A DNA stretch of 64,000 nt from Actinosynnema sp042752395 (GTDB lineage Bacteria; Actinomycetota; Actinomycetes; Mycobacteriales; Pseudonocardiaceae): positions 1 to 64,000 of the forward strand of contig NZ_JBHYXZ010000003.1 in NCBI RefSeq assembly GCF_042752395.1, read 5' to 3'. Of the stretch, positions 1 through 7,317 are shown in pieces. The notes below the pieces were generated by a model that was not told where the DNA came from, made no database searches, and was given only the letters and a program-made list of their open reading frames with translations. Position 1 is the stretch's first letter. Every line of letters begins with the position of its first letter. The position numbers and the translations under genes are program-made.

Positions 1-145
1 CCCCGCGTGTCCTACGTTCGCGTCACGCGTGTCCTACGTTCGGAACACCCGAGTTGAACGCTCAGGTGCAGCGGCCGCGTTCCGAGCGTTCAACTCGGGG
101 TACGCGGACGTAGGACACGCGCGTTCCGGACGTAGGACACGCGCG
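1..145. repeat. Long inverted repeat element (copy A) upstream of alr
   Basis: The sequence shows a large imperfect hairpin. A perfect 16-bp stem (48-63 with 84-99, arm cccgagttgaacgctc) is bracketed by outer arms built from the motif gcgtgtcctacgttcg: two forward copies near 5-20 and 27-42, and two reverse-complement copies near 105-122 and 126-144. The loop holds gcggccgc (71-78). The left-arm words recur downstream of tsaD (8366-8430), so this is a dispersed intergenic element. It may act as a terminator for a gene left of the window. No coding sequence is supported here. Confidence 0.8.
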
Positions 146-171
146 ATCGAGGGTGGGGTGGTTGTGTCACC

Positions 172-1296
172 ATGAACGGCGTTATGGCTGCTCCTCGCGC
201 TGAGGTCGTGATCGACCTCGACAACCTCCGGCACAACGTCGCCCACCTCGACGCCCTCGCGCCGACCGCCGACACGATGGCCGTCGTCAAGGCGGACGGG
301 TACGGGCACGGCGCGGTGGAGGTGGCCAGAGCGGCCGTGGAGGCGGGCGCGACGTGGCTGGGCTCCTGCTCCCTCGCCGAAGCCCTCGCGCTGCGCGCGG
401 CCGGGATCACCGCGCCCATCCTCGCCTGGCTCGACCCGCCCGGCACCGACTACGCGCCCGGCGTCGAGCAGGACGTCGACCTGGCCGCGTCCTCCCTCGG
501 GCAGCTGGAGGCGATCTCGGCGGCGGCGGACAAGGCCGGTCGGACGGCCCGCGTCCACCTCAAGATCGACACCGGCCTGTCCCGCAACGGGTGCCCGGCC
601 GCCGACTGGCCGGAGCTGGTCGAGCGGGCCGCCAAGACCCACAACGTCGAAGTTCACTCGATCTGGTCTCACCTGGCCGTGGCGGACGAGATCGGCCACC
701 GGGCCACCGACGCCCAGGCCGAGCGCTTCGACGACGCCTACCGCGAAGCCCTCGCCGCGGGCTTGGACCCGCGCCGGCACATCGCCAACTCGGCCGCCCT
801 CCTCACGCGCCCCGACCTGCACCTGGACCTGGTCCGGCCGGGCATCGCGATCTACGGCCTGAACCCCGTGCCGGCGCCGACCGACCTGCGCCCCGTGATG
901 ACGTTCCGGTCCTCGGTCGCCCTGGTCAAGCGCATCCCGGCCGGTGAGTCGGTGTCCTACGGCCTGAGCTGGACCGCGACCACCGACACGACCCTCGCCC
1001 TGGTGCCCGTCGGGTACGCCGACGGCGTGCCGCGCAGCCTCTCCCACCGCATGGACGTCTGGCTGGCCGGCCGTCGCCGCCCGGTCGTCGGCCGGGTCTG
1101 CATGGACCAGGTCGTGGTGGACTGCGGCGACGACGCGGTGGTCGAGGGCGACGAGGTCGTGCTGTTCGGCGCGGGCGACCGCGGTGAGCCGACGGCCCGC
1201 GAGTGGGCCGACAAGACCGGCACCATCGACTACGAGATCGTCACCGGCATGTACCGACCGCGTGTCACCCGGAAGTACGTGGGGACACGCTGGTGA
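172..1296 (+). CDS. alr: Alanine racemase
   Basis: PLP-dependent cytoplasmic racemase that converts L-alanine to D-alanine for peptidoglycan. The 374-residue length is typical. The N-terminal barrel carries the PLP-lysine motif AVVKADGYGHG (Lys about residue 40). HLKIDTGLSRNG, the catalytic-Tyr region ESVSYGLSW and the C-terminal GRVCMDQ motif are all present. The ATG at 172 is used; an in-frame ATG at 184 (MAAPRAEV) is an alternative and would remove only four residues. It begins 27 bp after the long inverted repeat, and its stop overlaps the GTG of the next gene, so alr leads a translationally coupled run with the hydrolase and tsaE. The same order (alr, hydrolase, tsaE, tsaB, rimI, tsaD) is common in actinobacteria. 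Confidence 0.97.
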   Translation: MNGVMAAPRAEVVIDLDNLRHNVAHLDALAPTADTMAVVKADGYGHGAVEVARAAVEAGATWLGSCSLAEALALRAAGITAPILAWLDPPGTDYAPGVEQDVDLAASSLGQLEAISAAADKAGRTARVHLKIDTGLSRNGCPAADWPELVERAAKTHNVEVHSIWSHLAVADEIGHRATDAQAERFDDAYREALAAGLDPRRHIANSAALLTRPDLHLDLVRPGIAIYGLNPVPAPTDLRPVMTFRSSVALVKRIPAGESVSYGLSWTATTDTTLALVPVGYADGVPRSLSHRMDVWLAGRRRPVVGRVCMDQVVVDCGDDAVVEGDEVVLFGAGDRGEPTAREWADKTGTIDYEIVTGMYRPRVTRKYVGTRW

Positions 1297-2396
1297 ACAC
1301 GGTGTGGAAGGCCGTCGGTTGGGCCGGCGGCATCCTCGGCGCCGCCGCGACCGGTGTCGCGGTGGGCGTGGCCGCCAACCAGAAGAAGGTCTCGCACGAC
1401 CGCCTGCTCGCCGACCCGCTCGCCGACGAACCGCTGGGCCGCCTCACCCCGACCCGCGAGTCCACCGTCGCGGCGGACGACGGCGTGCCGCTGTCGACGG
1501 AGGAGGTCGACCCGGACGACGGCGGGAAACCCGAGGTCACGGTCGTCCTCGTGCACGGTTTCGCCCTGGACCGCCGCTGCTGGCACTTCCAGCGCCGCGA
1601 CCTGGCCGCGCTCACCGGGCCGCGGGTCCGCCAGGTGCTCTACGACCAGCGCAGCCACGGCCGGTCGGGCCGGTCCACGGCCGAGGGCAGCACCATCGAG
1701 CAGTGCGCCCGGGACCTCGACGCGGTGATCCGCTCGGTCGCGCCCGACGGCCCGCTCGTGCTGGTCGGCCACTCCATGGGCGGCATGACGATCATGGCGC
1801 TGGCGGAGCAGCGGCCGGAGCTGTTCGCCGACCGGGTGCGCGGCGTCGCGCTCGTCGGCACGGCGGCCGGCGCGGTCGGCGGCGCGGGCCTGCCGAAGTC
1901 GGTGCTGTCGCGCTACAACCCGGTGACGCTGGGCGTGGGTCGGCTCGCCGGCCTCCAGCCGGGGCTGGTGGAGTGGGTGCGGCGGCGCGCGTCCACGCTG
2001 ACGTGGAGCGGGATCCGGGCGCTGGCGTTCGGCAGCGGCCCGGTCAGCCCGTCGCTGGTCGACCTGATGGCCAAGATGATCAACAGCACCACGGTGCAGG
2101 TGCTCACCGAGTTCCTGGAGACGCTCGGCACGCACAACCGCTACAAGGCGCTGGCCGGCCTGCGGCACTGCGAGGTGCTCGTGATCAGCGGGGACGCGGA
2201 CAGGCTGACGCCGTTCTCGCACGCCGAGCGGATGGCCGAGGAGATGCCGCACGGCGAACTGGTCCGCGTGCCGGGGGCGGGCCACATGCTCATGTTGGAA
2301 CAACCCGACCTGGTCACCGGGCACCTGGTCGGACTGGTTCGGCGCAGTGCCGCCGAACGGTCGGGAAGCGGGCGGCAGTGGTGGCGACGAGCGTGA
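1293..2396 (+). CDS. Alpha/beta hydrolase (esterase-like), N-terminal membrane anchor
   Basis: A 367-residue alpha/beta-hydrolase-fold protein. An N-terminal Ala/Gly-rich hydrophobic stretch (about residues 8-28, ending before NQKK) looks like a membrane anchor or signal. The oxyanion HG motif is VLVHGFALDRR, the nucleophile elbow is GHSMGG, the Asp is in SGDADRLTP and the His in GAGHM, so the triad is complete. The GTG at 1293 overlaps the alr stop (GTGA), which decides the start. It sits between alr and tsaE, as in many actinobacteria, but the substrate cannot be read from sequence. Esterase, lipase or haloperoxidase-like activities are all possible. Confidence 0.9.
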   Translation: MNTVWKAVGWAGGILGAAATGVAVGVAANQKKVSHDRLLADPLADEPLGRLTPTRESTVAADDGVPLSTEEVDPDDGGKPEVTVVLVHGFALDRRCWHFQRRDLAALTGPRVRQVLYDQRSHGRSGRSTAEGSTIEQCARDLDAVIRSVAPDGPLVLVGHSMGGMTIMALAEQRPELFADRVRGVALVGTAAGAVGGAGLPKSVLSRYNPVTLGVGRLAGLQPGLVEWVRRRASTLTWSGIRALAFGSGPVSPSLVDLMAKMINSTTVQVLTEFLETLGTHNRYKALAGLRHCEVLVISGDADRLTPFSHAERMAEEMPHGELVRVPGAGHMLMLEQPDLVTGHLVGLVRRSAAERSGSGRQWWRRA

Positions 2397-2851
2397 GCGT
2401 GACGCTCCCCGAGGTGCACGACACCGAGGAGTTCGGGCGCAGGCTGGGTGGTCTGGTGCGGGCCGGTGACCTGGTGCTGCTGTCCGGCCCGTTGGGCGCG
2501 GGCAAGACGGCGCTGGTGCGCGGCCTGGCCGACGGGTTGGGCGTGGCGGGCCGGGTCAGCTCGCCGACGTTCGTGATCGCGCGCGTCCACGAGCCCGCGC
2601 CCGGTGGTCGCGGTGTGCCGTTGGTGCACGTGGACGCGTACCGGATCGGTGGTCACCTGGACGAGTTGGACGACCTAGACCTGGACACGGATCTGGTGGA
2701 TGCCGTGGTGGCCGTCGAGTGGGGCGAGGGCGCGGCGGAGCGGTTGTCGGAGGACCACCTGCTGATCAGGCTGGAACGGCGGGACGACGACGTGCGGATC
2801 GCGCACCTGCACCCGCACGGGGCGTGGGTCGACCGGGAGTTGCCCGCCTGA
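2381..2851 (+). CDS. tsaE: tRNA threonylcarbamoyladenosine biosynthesis ATPase TsaE
   Basis: P-loop ATPase partner of TsaB and TsaD in forming the universal t6A37 modification of ANN-decoding tRNAs. The Walker A motif is GPLGAGKTA, followed by the family motifs SSPTFVIARVH and HVDAYRI and the acidic VEWGEG segment. About 156 residues, the usual size. The start is uncertain: GTG 2381 follows a purine-rich stretch, GTG 2378 is adjacent, and GTG 2393 would overlap the hydrolase stop as GTGA. The tsaB-rimI-tsaD genes follow on the same strand but are separated here by a 3.3-kb reverse-strand insert (carboxyltransferase, matB, trx, merR); in many relatives tsaE and tsaB are adjacent. Confidence 0.95.
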   Translation: MATSVSVTLPEVHDTEEFGRRLGGLVRAGDLVLLSGPLGAGKTALVRGLADGLGVAGRVSSPTFVIARVHEPAPGGRGVPLVHVDAYRIGGHLDELDDLDLDTDLVDAVVAVEWGEGAAERLSEDHLLIRLERRDDDVRIAHLHPHGAWVDRELPA

Positions 2852-2870
2852 TCCGGGGGCGAGGACGCTT

Positions 2871-4094
2871 TCAGGCGCTCCCCGGCTCCGCGATCCCGCG
2901 AACCACGCCCAACTCGACCAGGTCCTGCGGCCTCAACCGGAGATCGTCCGCGAGCCGCCGCACGTCGTCCCGCTTCAGGATCGCCGCCGCCAGTTCCGGC
3001 GCGATCACCGAGAAGTAGGCGTCCGGCGCGATCCACGTGCGCTCCGGCGACGACAGCGCCAGCGCGCCACCGGACCCGCCCTCCCCGACGACCAGCGTGG
3101 TGATCGGCACCGGGGCCTCGGCGACGGCCGCGAACAGGTCCGCGATGGCCGCGCCGACCCCGGCCCGCTCCGCCGCCGGGTCGTTCGCCGCGCCCGGCGT
3201 GTCCACCAGCGTCAGCACCGGCAGCCCGAACCGCCCGGCCAACCGGATCACCCGCGCGGCGGTGCGGAACCCGGCGGGCGTGGTGGCGGCGCCGGTCTGC
3301 GCGGCGTACGCGATCGCCCGCCCTGCCCGCCGCCCGATGCCGCACAGCATCCCGGGGTCCACGCCGCCGGCCCGGTCGCCGCCGAGCGGCACGCGCAGGT
3401 CGAAGTAGTCGTCCAGGTAGGCCGCCGCACGGGGGCGTTCCGGGGCGCGTGCCCGCCGCACGGCGCTCCACCCGTCCGCCGGCAGGTCCCCGGCCCCCAG
3501 CGCACGGGGAACCTCGGCGGGCGCGGTGTCGGCGCGGGCCAGCAGGGCGAGGACCGTCGCCACGGTCGCGTCGACGTCCTCGGGCGGGACGACGAGGTCC
3601 ACCGTGCCGGCCGCGAACTGGCCTTCGGCGGTGTACGCGGGGTCGTCCACGGGGCGCACCCGGCTGCCCGCGAAGCCGACCTGCGCGCCGGCCACCGCCA
3701 CGACCACGTCGGCGCCCGCGCCCAGCGACGCCCACAGGCCGCCGGTGGTGGGGTCGCGCAGCACGGACACGTGCGGCAGCCCGGCCGCGCGGTGCTCCGC
3801 GCACAGCCGCGCGACCCGCTGGAGCTGCCGCAGCGACAGCATCCCCTCCTGCATCCGGCTGCCGCCGGTGGCGATCCGCGACACCACGGGCAGCCGCGCC
3901 GCCCGCGCCTCGGTGAACGCCTCCTCGATCACCGCGCCGGTCGCCGTGCCCACGGAGCCGCCGAGGAACCGGAAGTCGAACACGACCTCCACCGCGCGCG
4001 GACCCCGCCGCCAGGTCACGGACTCCTCGCCGCCGGTCCGCTCCCGCGCCCGCCGGAGCTGCTCCTCGTAGCCCGGCCAGCCCAGTGGGTTCAC
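2871..4094 (-). CDS. Fused acyl-CoA (acetyl-CoA-type) carboxyltransferase, beta and alpha domains
   Basis: A 407-residue protein with two crotonase-fold carboxyltransferase halves. The N-terminal half has AccD-like motifs (VVFDFRFLGGSVG, GGSRMQEGMLSL, RDPTTGGLWAS, VGFAGSRV). The C-terminal half has AccA-like motifs (PVLTLVDTPGAAND, GEGGSGGALAL). The AccD zinc ribbon is not seen; the N-terminus has no Cys cluster. GTG 4094 overlaps the matB stop, so it is translationally coupled to malonyl-CoA synthetase. It most likely acts in malonyl-CoA metabolism, as the transferase of a biotin-dependent carboxylase; no biotin carboxylase or carrier lies in the window. A malonate-decarboxylase-like role is less likely. 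The fused form resembles AccDA proteins of corynebacteria. Confidence 0.85.
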   Translation of the reverse strand: MNPLGWPGYEEQLRRARERTGGEESVTWRRGPRAVEVVFDFRFLGGSVGTATGAVIEEAFTEARAARLPVVSRIATGGSRMQEGMLSLRQLQRVARLCAEHRAAGLPHVSVLRDPTTGGLWASLGAGADVVVAVAGAQVGFAGSRVRPVDDPAYTAEGQFAAGTVDLVVPPEDVDATVATVLALLARADTAPAEVPRALGAGDLPADGWSAVRRARAPERPRAAAYLDDYFDLRVPLGGDRAGGVDPGMLCGIGRRAGRAIAYAAQTGAATTPAGFRTAARVIRLAGRFGLPVLTLVDTPGAANDPAAERAGVGAAIADLFAAVAEAPVPITTLVVGEGGSGGALALSSPERTWIAPDAYFSVIAPELAAAILKRDDVRRLADDLRLRPQDLVELGVVRGIAEPGSA

Positions 4095-5416
4095 CGCAGC
4101 TCCCGCTTCAGCACCTTGCCCATGTCGTTGCGCGGCAACGCGTCCAGGTACCGGACCACGCGGGGCCGCTTGTGGGGTGACAGCAGCCTGGCCACGTGGT
4201 CGCTCAGCACCTCCGGCGCCGGCGCCTCGCCCCGGGCGACGACCCACGCCACGACCCGTTCGCCCAGGTCGTCGTCCGGCTCGCCGGTGACCGCGACCTC
4301 GGCCACGGACGGGTGCTCCAGCAACGCGTTCTCGATCTCGCCCGCGCCGATCTTGTACCCGCCGCTCTTGATCAGGTCCGTGGCGCGCCGGCCGACGATC
4401 CGCACGTAGCCGTCCGGGTCGACCACGGCCAGGTCGCCGGTGCGGAACCAGCCGTCGCGGAACGCCTCCCGGGTGGCGTCCGGCCGGTTCAGGTACTCCA
4501 GGAACAGGTTCGGCCCGCGCACCTCGATCTCGCCGGGCTCGTCGCCGACGACCCGCAGCTCGACCCCGTCCAGCGGCAGCCCGACGGTGCCGGGCCGCCG
4601 GTCGCCGTCCGCGCGGACGCTGGTGTTCATCAACGTCTCGGTCATGCCGTACCGCTCGACCACGCGCTGCCCGGTGAGCCGCTCGATGCGCTCGTGCACG
4701 GCCGCGGGCAGCGGGGCCGAGCCCGACACCAGCAGCCGGGCCCGCCCGAACGCCTCGGCGTGCTCGGGTTCGGCGGCGATCCGGTGGTACATGGTGGGCA
4801 CGCCGAACAGCATCGTGCCGCCGTCCCGCAACGCCGCCGCGGCCTTCGGCACGCTGAACGACCCGAGGTGGTGCACGGTCCCGCCGCGCCGCAACGGCCC
4901 GAGCACGCCCACGCCCAGCCCGTGCACGTGGAACAGCGGCAGGCCGTGCACCACCACGTCGTCCGCGGTCCACGCCCACGCGCGGGCCAGGGCGTCGAGG
5001 TTCGTCGCCAGCGCCCGCCGGGGCAGCACCACGCCCTTGGGCGGTCCCGTCGTCCCGCTCGTGTAGACGATCAGCGCGGGCGCCTCGCCGTCCGGTTCGG
5101 GCAGCTCCACCGGCGGACCGGACGGCAGCTCGTCGTCCACCACGAGGTCCGGCGCGCTGTCGGCGAGGATGTGCGCCAGCTCGCGTTCGCCGACCTTGGG
5201 GTTGAGCGGCACCACCGGCACGCCGGCCAGCAGCGCGCCGACGACGGCCACGCACGTCTCGGGGGTGGACCGCGCCCACACCGCCACCCGCCGCCTGCCG
5301 ACCAGCCCGTGCGCGACCGCGCGCGCCTCCCGGGCCAGTTGCTCGTACGTCAGCTCCCGCTCGGGGAACCGCAGGGCGATCTTCGACGACGGAGAGGCCA
5401 GCGCCGGCAGCAGCAT
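4091..5416 (-). CDS. matB: Malonyl-CoA synthetase (MatB-type acyl-CoA ligase)
   Basis: ANL-superfamily ligase that activates malonate to malonyl-CoA via an acyl-adenylate. The ATP-binding P-loop is IVYTSGTTGPPKG. Strong family matches are HGLPLFHVHGLGVGVLGPL, GVPTMYHR, ERYGMTETLMN, RTGDLAVVDPDGYVRIVGR and the C-terminal lysine region PRNDMGKVLKREL. The 441-residue length is slightly short for the family. It closely resembles Streptomyces MatB, whose product feeds fatty acid and polyketide synthesis. It heads a two-gene reverse operon with the fused carboxyltransferase (4-bp overlap). The ATG at 5416 has only a weak upstream purine stretch. Assignment rests on remembered family motifs rather than a search. 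Confidence 0.93.
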   Translation of the reverse strand: MLLPALASPSSKIALRFPERELTYEQLAREARAVAHGLVGRRRVAVWARSTPETCVAVVGALLAGVPVVPLNPKVGERELAHILADSAPDLVVDDELPSGPPVELPEPDGEAPALIVYTSGTTGPPKGVVLPRRALATNLDALARAWAWTADDVVVHGLPLFHVHGLGVGVLGPLRRGGTVHHLGSFSVPKAAAALRDGGTMLFGVPTMYHRIAAEPEHAEAFGRARLLVSGSAPLPAAVHERIERLTGQRVVERYGMTETLMNTSVRADGDRRPGTVGLPLDGVELRVVGDEPGEIEVRGPNLFLEYLNRPDATREAFRDGWFRTGDLAVVDPDGYVRIVGRRATDLIKSGGYKIGAGEIENALLEHPSVAEVAVTGEPDDDLGERVVAWVVARGEAPAPEVLSDHVARLLSPHKRPRVVRYLDALPRNDMGKVLKRELR

Positions 5417-5450
5417 CCACCAACAGTGACCTCATCCGTCGTCGTGCGCA

Positions 5451-5756
5451 TCACAAGTGTGGTTCGAGCCACGCCATCAGGTGGATCTTCGGCCGAGCGC
5501 CCACGGTCTGTGCCACCAGCTCGCCGTCCTTGTAGAGCTGGAGCGTCGGCGCGGACATGATCCGCTGGTCGCGGGCGGTGCGCGGGCTCGCGTCCGTGTC
5601 GACCTTGACCACGGTCAGGTCGTCGCGCTCGCGGTCCAGCTCGTCCAGCACCGGCTCCAGCATCCGGCACGGCCCGCACCAGTCGGCGCGGAACTCGACC
5701 AGGACGGTGCCCGTCCGGGTGGCCTCGGTGAACTCGTCGTCGGTCAGCGTCCGCAC
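5451..5756 (-). CDS. Thioredoxin
   Basis: Small cytoplasmic dithiol-disulfide oxidoreductase of about 101 residues, with active site WCGPC, the cis-Pro region SAPTLQLYKDG and a C-terminal helix (HLMAWLEPHL). GTG 5756 follows GAGGAGCG with good spacing and lies 13 bp inside the end of the MerR gene, so the two are co-transcribed and probably translationally coupled. It is clearly separate from a trxA housekeeping locus. Pairing with a MerR regulator suggests a redox- or thiol-stress-induced copy, which is inference. Confidence 0.93.
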   Translation of the reverse strand: MRTLTDDEFTEATRTGTVLVEFRADWCGPCRMLEPVLDELDRERDDLTVVKVDTDASPRTARDQRIMSAPTLQLYKDGELVAQTVGARPKIHLMAWLEPHL

Positions 5757-6115
5757 GGTCCGCTCCTCTGCTCGGCGTCCTGAAGTTGCGCGCGCACCTG
5801 GTCGCGGGTCGCCTGGAGGCGGGCGATGCAGTCGTCCAGCTCGGCCAGCTTGCGCCGGTACACCTCGACGGACTCCGCGCAGGAGTCGCCGGTGGTGTGG
5901 CCCTCGCGCAGGCACTCGACGAACGGCCGGGTGTCCTCCAGGGCGAACCCGATGCCGGCCAGCGACCGGATCTCCGCCACCAGCCTCAGGTCGTCCTCGT
6001 CGTACTCCCGCTGCCCGTTGGGCCCGCGCCGGGCGGGCAGCAGGCCGAGGGACTCGTAGTAGCGCAGCGCCCGGGTGGTCGTGCCACCCCGCCGCGCCAG
6101 TTCTCCGATGCGCAC
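5744..6115 (-). CDS. MerR-family transcriptional regulator linked to thioredoxin
   Basis: About 123 residues. The N-terminal MerR winged helix-turn-helix (RIGELARRGGTTTRALRYYESLGLLP, a family signature, given here as RIGELARRGG...TRALRYYE...LGLL) is followed by GIGFALEDTRPFVECL and a long dimerisation coiled coil. Cysteines occur at the FVECL, GDSCAE, DDCIA and C-terminal GPCG positions; the spacing is not the SoxR CX2CXCX5C cluster. GTG 6115 follows GGAGGA and is preferred over an upstream ATG at 6169 that would run through the operator palindrome. It probably autoregulates the merR-trx pair from the dyad at 6138-6149. The effector is unknown; thiol or redox sensing is a guess from context. 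Confidence 0.88.
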   Translation of the reverse strand: MRIGELARRGGTTTRALRYYESLGLLPARRGPNGQREYDEDDLRLVAEIRSLAGIGFALEDTRPFVECLREGHTTGDSCAESVEVYRRKLAELDDCIARLQATRDQVRAQLQDAEQRSGPCGR

Positions 6116-6130
6116 GTCCCCGATCCTCCG

Positions 6131-6155
6131 ACTTGACGTTGACGTCAACACAAGT
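6131..6155. promoter_or_regulatory. Candidate operator in the merR/tsaB intergenic region
   Basis: A perfect 12-bp palindrome gttgacgtcaac (6138-6149) is flanked by acttg (6131-6135) and caagt (6151-6155), whose centre is displaced by half a base. It lies between the divergent merR-trx and tsaB starts, where a MerR autoregulatory site would be expected. Binding by the adjacent MerR protein is inferred. Confidence 0.5.
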
Positions 6156-6187
6156 GTTGCCCACGCCACCCGATACCCTTGTCAGTT

Positions 6188-6862
6188 GTGCTGGTGCTCG
6201 CCTTGGACACCGCCACTCCGGCCGTCACGGCCGGCGTGGTGGACCTGACCCCCGACTCGCCCCCCCGGCTGCTCGCCCAGCGGGTGACGGTGAACGCGAA
6301 GGCGCACGGCGAGCTGCTCACCCCGCACCTGCAGGAAGCGCTCGCCGAGGCCGGGCGCCGGCTGTCCGACCTCGACGCGATCGTGTGCGGCTCGGGCCCG
6401 GGGCCGTTCACCGGCCTGCGCGTCGGCCTGGTCACGGCCGCCGCCCTGGGCCAGGCGCTGAACCGGCCCGTCTACCCGGTGCCGACGCCGGACGCGATCG
6501 CGCTGGGCGCCGCCACCGGCAAGCCGCTCCTGGTCGCCACCGACGCCCGGCGCAAGGAGGTGTACTGGGCGGCCTACGACGCGGCCGGCCGGCGCACCGA
6601 CGGCCCGCACGTGGACCGGCCCGCGGACCTGGTGGCGAAGCTGCCCGCGGTGGCCGCGGCCGCCGGCGAGGGCGCGGAGCTGTACGCCGACGTGCTCGGC
6701 CTGCCGCTGGTCGAGGCGCGCCACCCCCAGCCGGTGTCGCTGGTCGCCGCGGCGGCGGCCGAGCTGCTGGCCGGCGCCCGCCCGGCCGCGCTCACCCCGC
6801 TCTACCTGCGCCGGCCCGACGCCGTGGAGCCGGTCGGCCGCAAGCGGGTGACCAGGGCGTGA
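6188..6862 (+). CDS. tsaB: tRNA t6A biosynthesis protein TsaB
   Basis: ASKHA-fold scaffold partner of TsaD and TsaE in t6A37 formation. Family motifs are LALDTATPAVTAGV at the N-terminus, then AHGELLTPHL and GSGPGPFTGLRVGL; about 224 residues. The start is a choice: TTG 6179 would add three residues, but a -10-like TACCCT at 6174-6179 lies eight bases before GTG 6188, no Shine-Dalgarno is visible, and a leaderless message starting at 6188 fits well. The stop overlaps the rimI GTG, and rimI overlaps tsaD, giving a tight three-gene operon. Confidence 0.93.
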   Translation: MLVLALDTATPAVTAGVVDLTPDSPPRLLAQRVTVNAKAHGELLTPHLQEALAEAGRRLSDLDAIVCGSGPGPFTGLRVGLVTAAALGQALNRPVYPVPTPDAIALGAATGKPLLVATDARRKEVYWAAYDAAGRRTDGPHVDRPADLVAKLPAVAAAAGEGAELYADVLGLPLVEARHPQPVSLVAAAAAELLAGARPAALTPLYLRRPDAVEPVGRKRVTRA

Positions 6863-7317
6863 GTTCCCCCACCGTGACGATCGCGCCGCTGCGCCACGAG
6901 GACGCGGCGCGGTGCGCGCAGATCGAGCAGGACCTGTTCCCGGGCGACGACCCGTGGAGCGAGAACGCCTTCCGCAGCGAGCTGGACCACGGCAACTTCT
7001 ACGTCGGCGCGTACCTCGACGGCGCGCTGATCGGGTACGCCGGGCTGGGCCTGACCGACTTCGAGGCGAGCGTGCACACGATCGCCGTGGTGGCCGACCA
7101 CCAGGGCACGGGCGTGGGCAGGACCCTGCTGCGCGCGTTGCTGGCCAAGGCCGACGAGGCGGGGCTGCCGGTGTTCCTGGAGGTCCGCACGGACAACGCG
7201 CGGGCGATCGACCTCTACCTGGCGCACGGCTTCGAGCACCTGGGCGTCCGCCGCCGCTACTACCAGCCGTCGGGCGCCGACGCGTACACGATGGGAAGGC
7301 CCGCGAACCGTGACTGA
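6859..7317 (+). CDS. rimI: Ribosomal protein S18 alanine N-acetyltransferase (RimI-type GNAT)
   Basis: A 152-residue GNAT acetyltransferase that uses acetyl-CoA. The core is VHTIAVVADHQGTGVGRTLLRAL, with the pyrophosphate-binding Q/RxxGxG/A pattern, followed by FLEVRTDNARAIDLYLAHGF and RRRYYQPSGADAYTM, which are typical of RimI. GTG 6859 overlaps the tsaB stop (GTGA). Actinobacterial rimI genes are regularly sandwiched between tsaB and tsaD. Apart from S18, broader N-terminal acetylation by RimI-type enzymes is known, so the target is not certain. Confidence 0.93.
   Translation: MSSPTVTIAPLRHEDAARCAQIEQDLFPGDDPWSENAFRSELDHGNFYVGAYLDGALIGYAGLGLTDFEASVHTIAVVADHQGTGVGRTLLRALLAKADEAGLPVFLEVRTDNARAIDLYLAHGFEHLGVRRRYYQPSGADAYTMGRPANRD

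Noticed and set aside
1184..2380. Long forward frame overlapping the hydrolase and reading into tsaE
   Set aside because: Upstream part is Arg/Pro/Gly-rich noise; only the tsaE portion has conserved motifs.
2653..3804. Reverse-strand frame overlapping the carboxyltransferase
   Set aside because: Arg/Gly-rich composition typical of a shadow of high-GC coding sequence.
2871..4094. Malonate decarboxylase subunits (MdcD/MdcE)
   Set aside because: Motifs of both halves follow AccD/AccA more closely, and no MdcA/MdcC-like genes are near.
5744..6115. SoxR assignment for the MerR protein
   Set aside because: The four-cysteine [2Fe-2S] cluster spacing of SoxR is absent.
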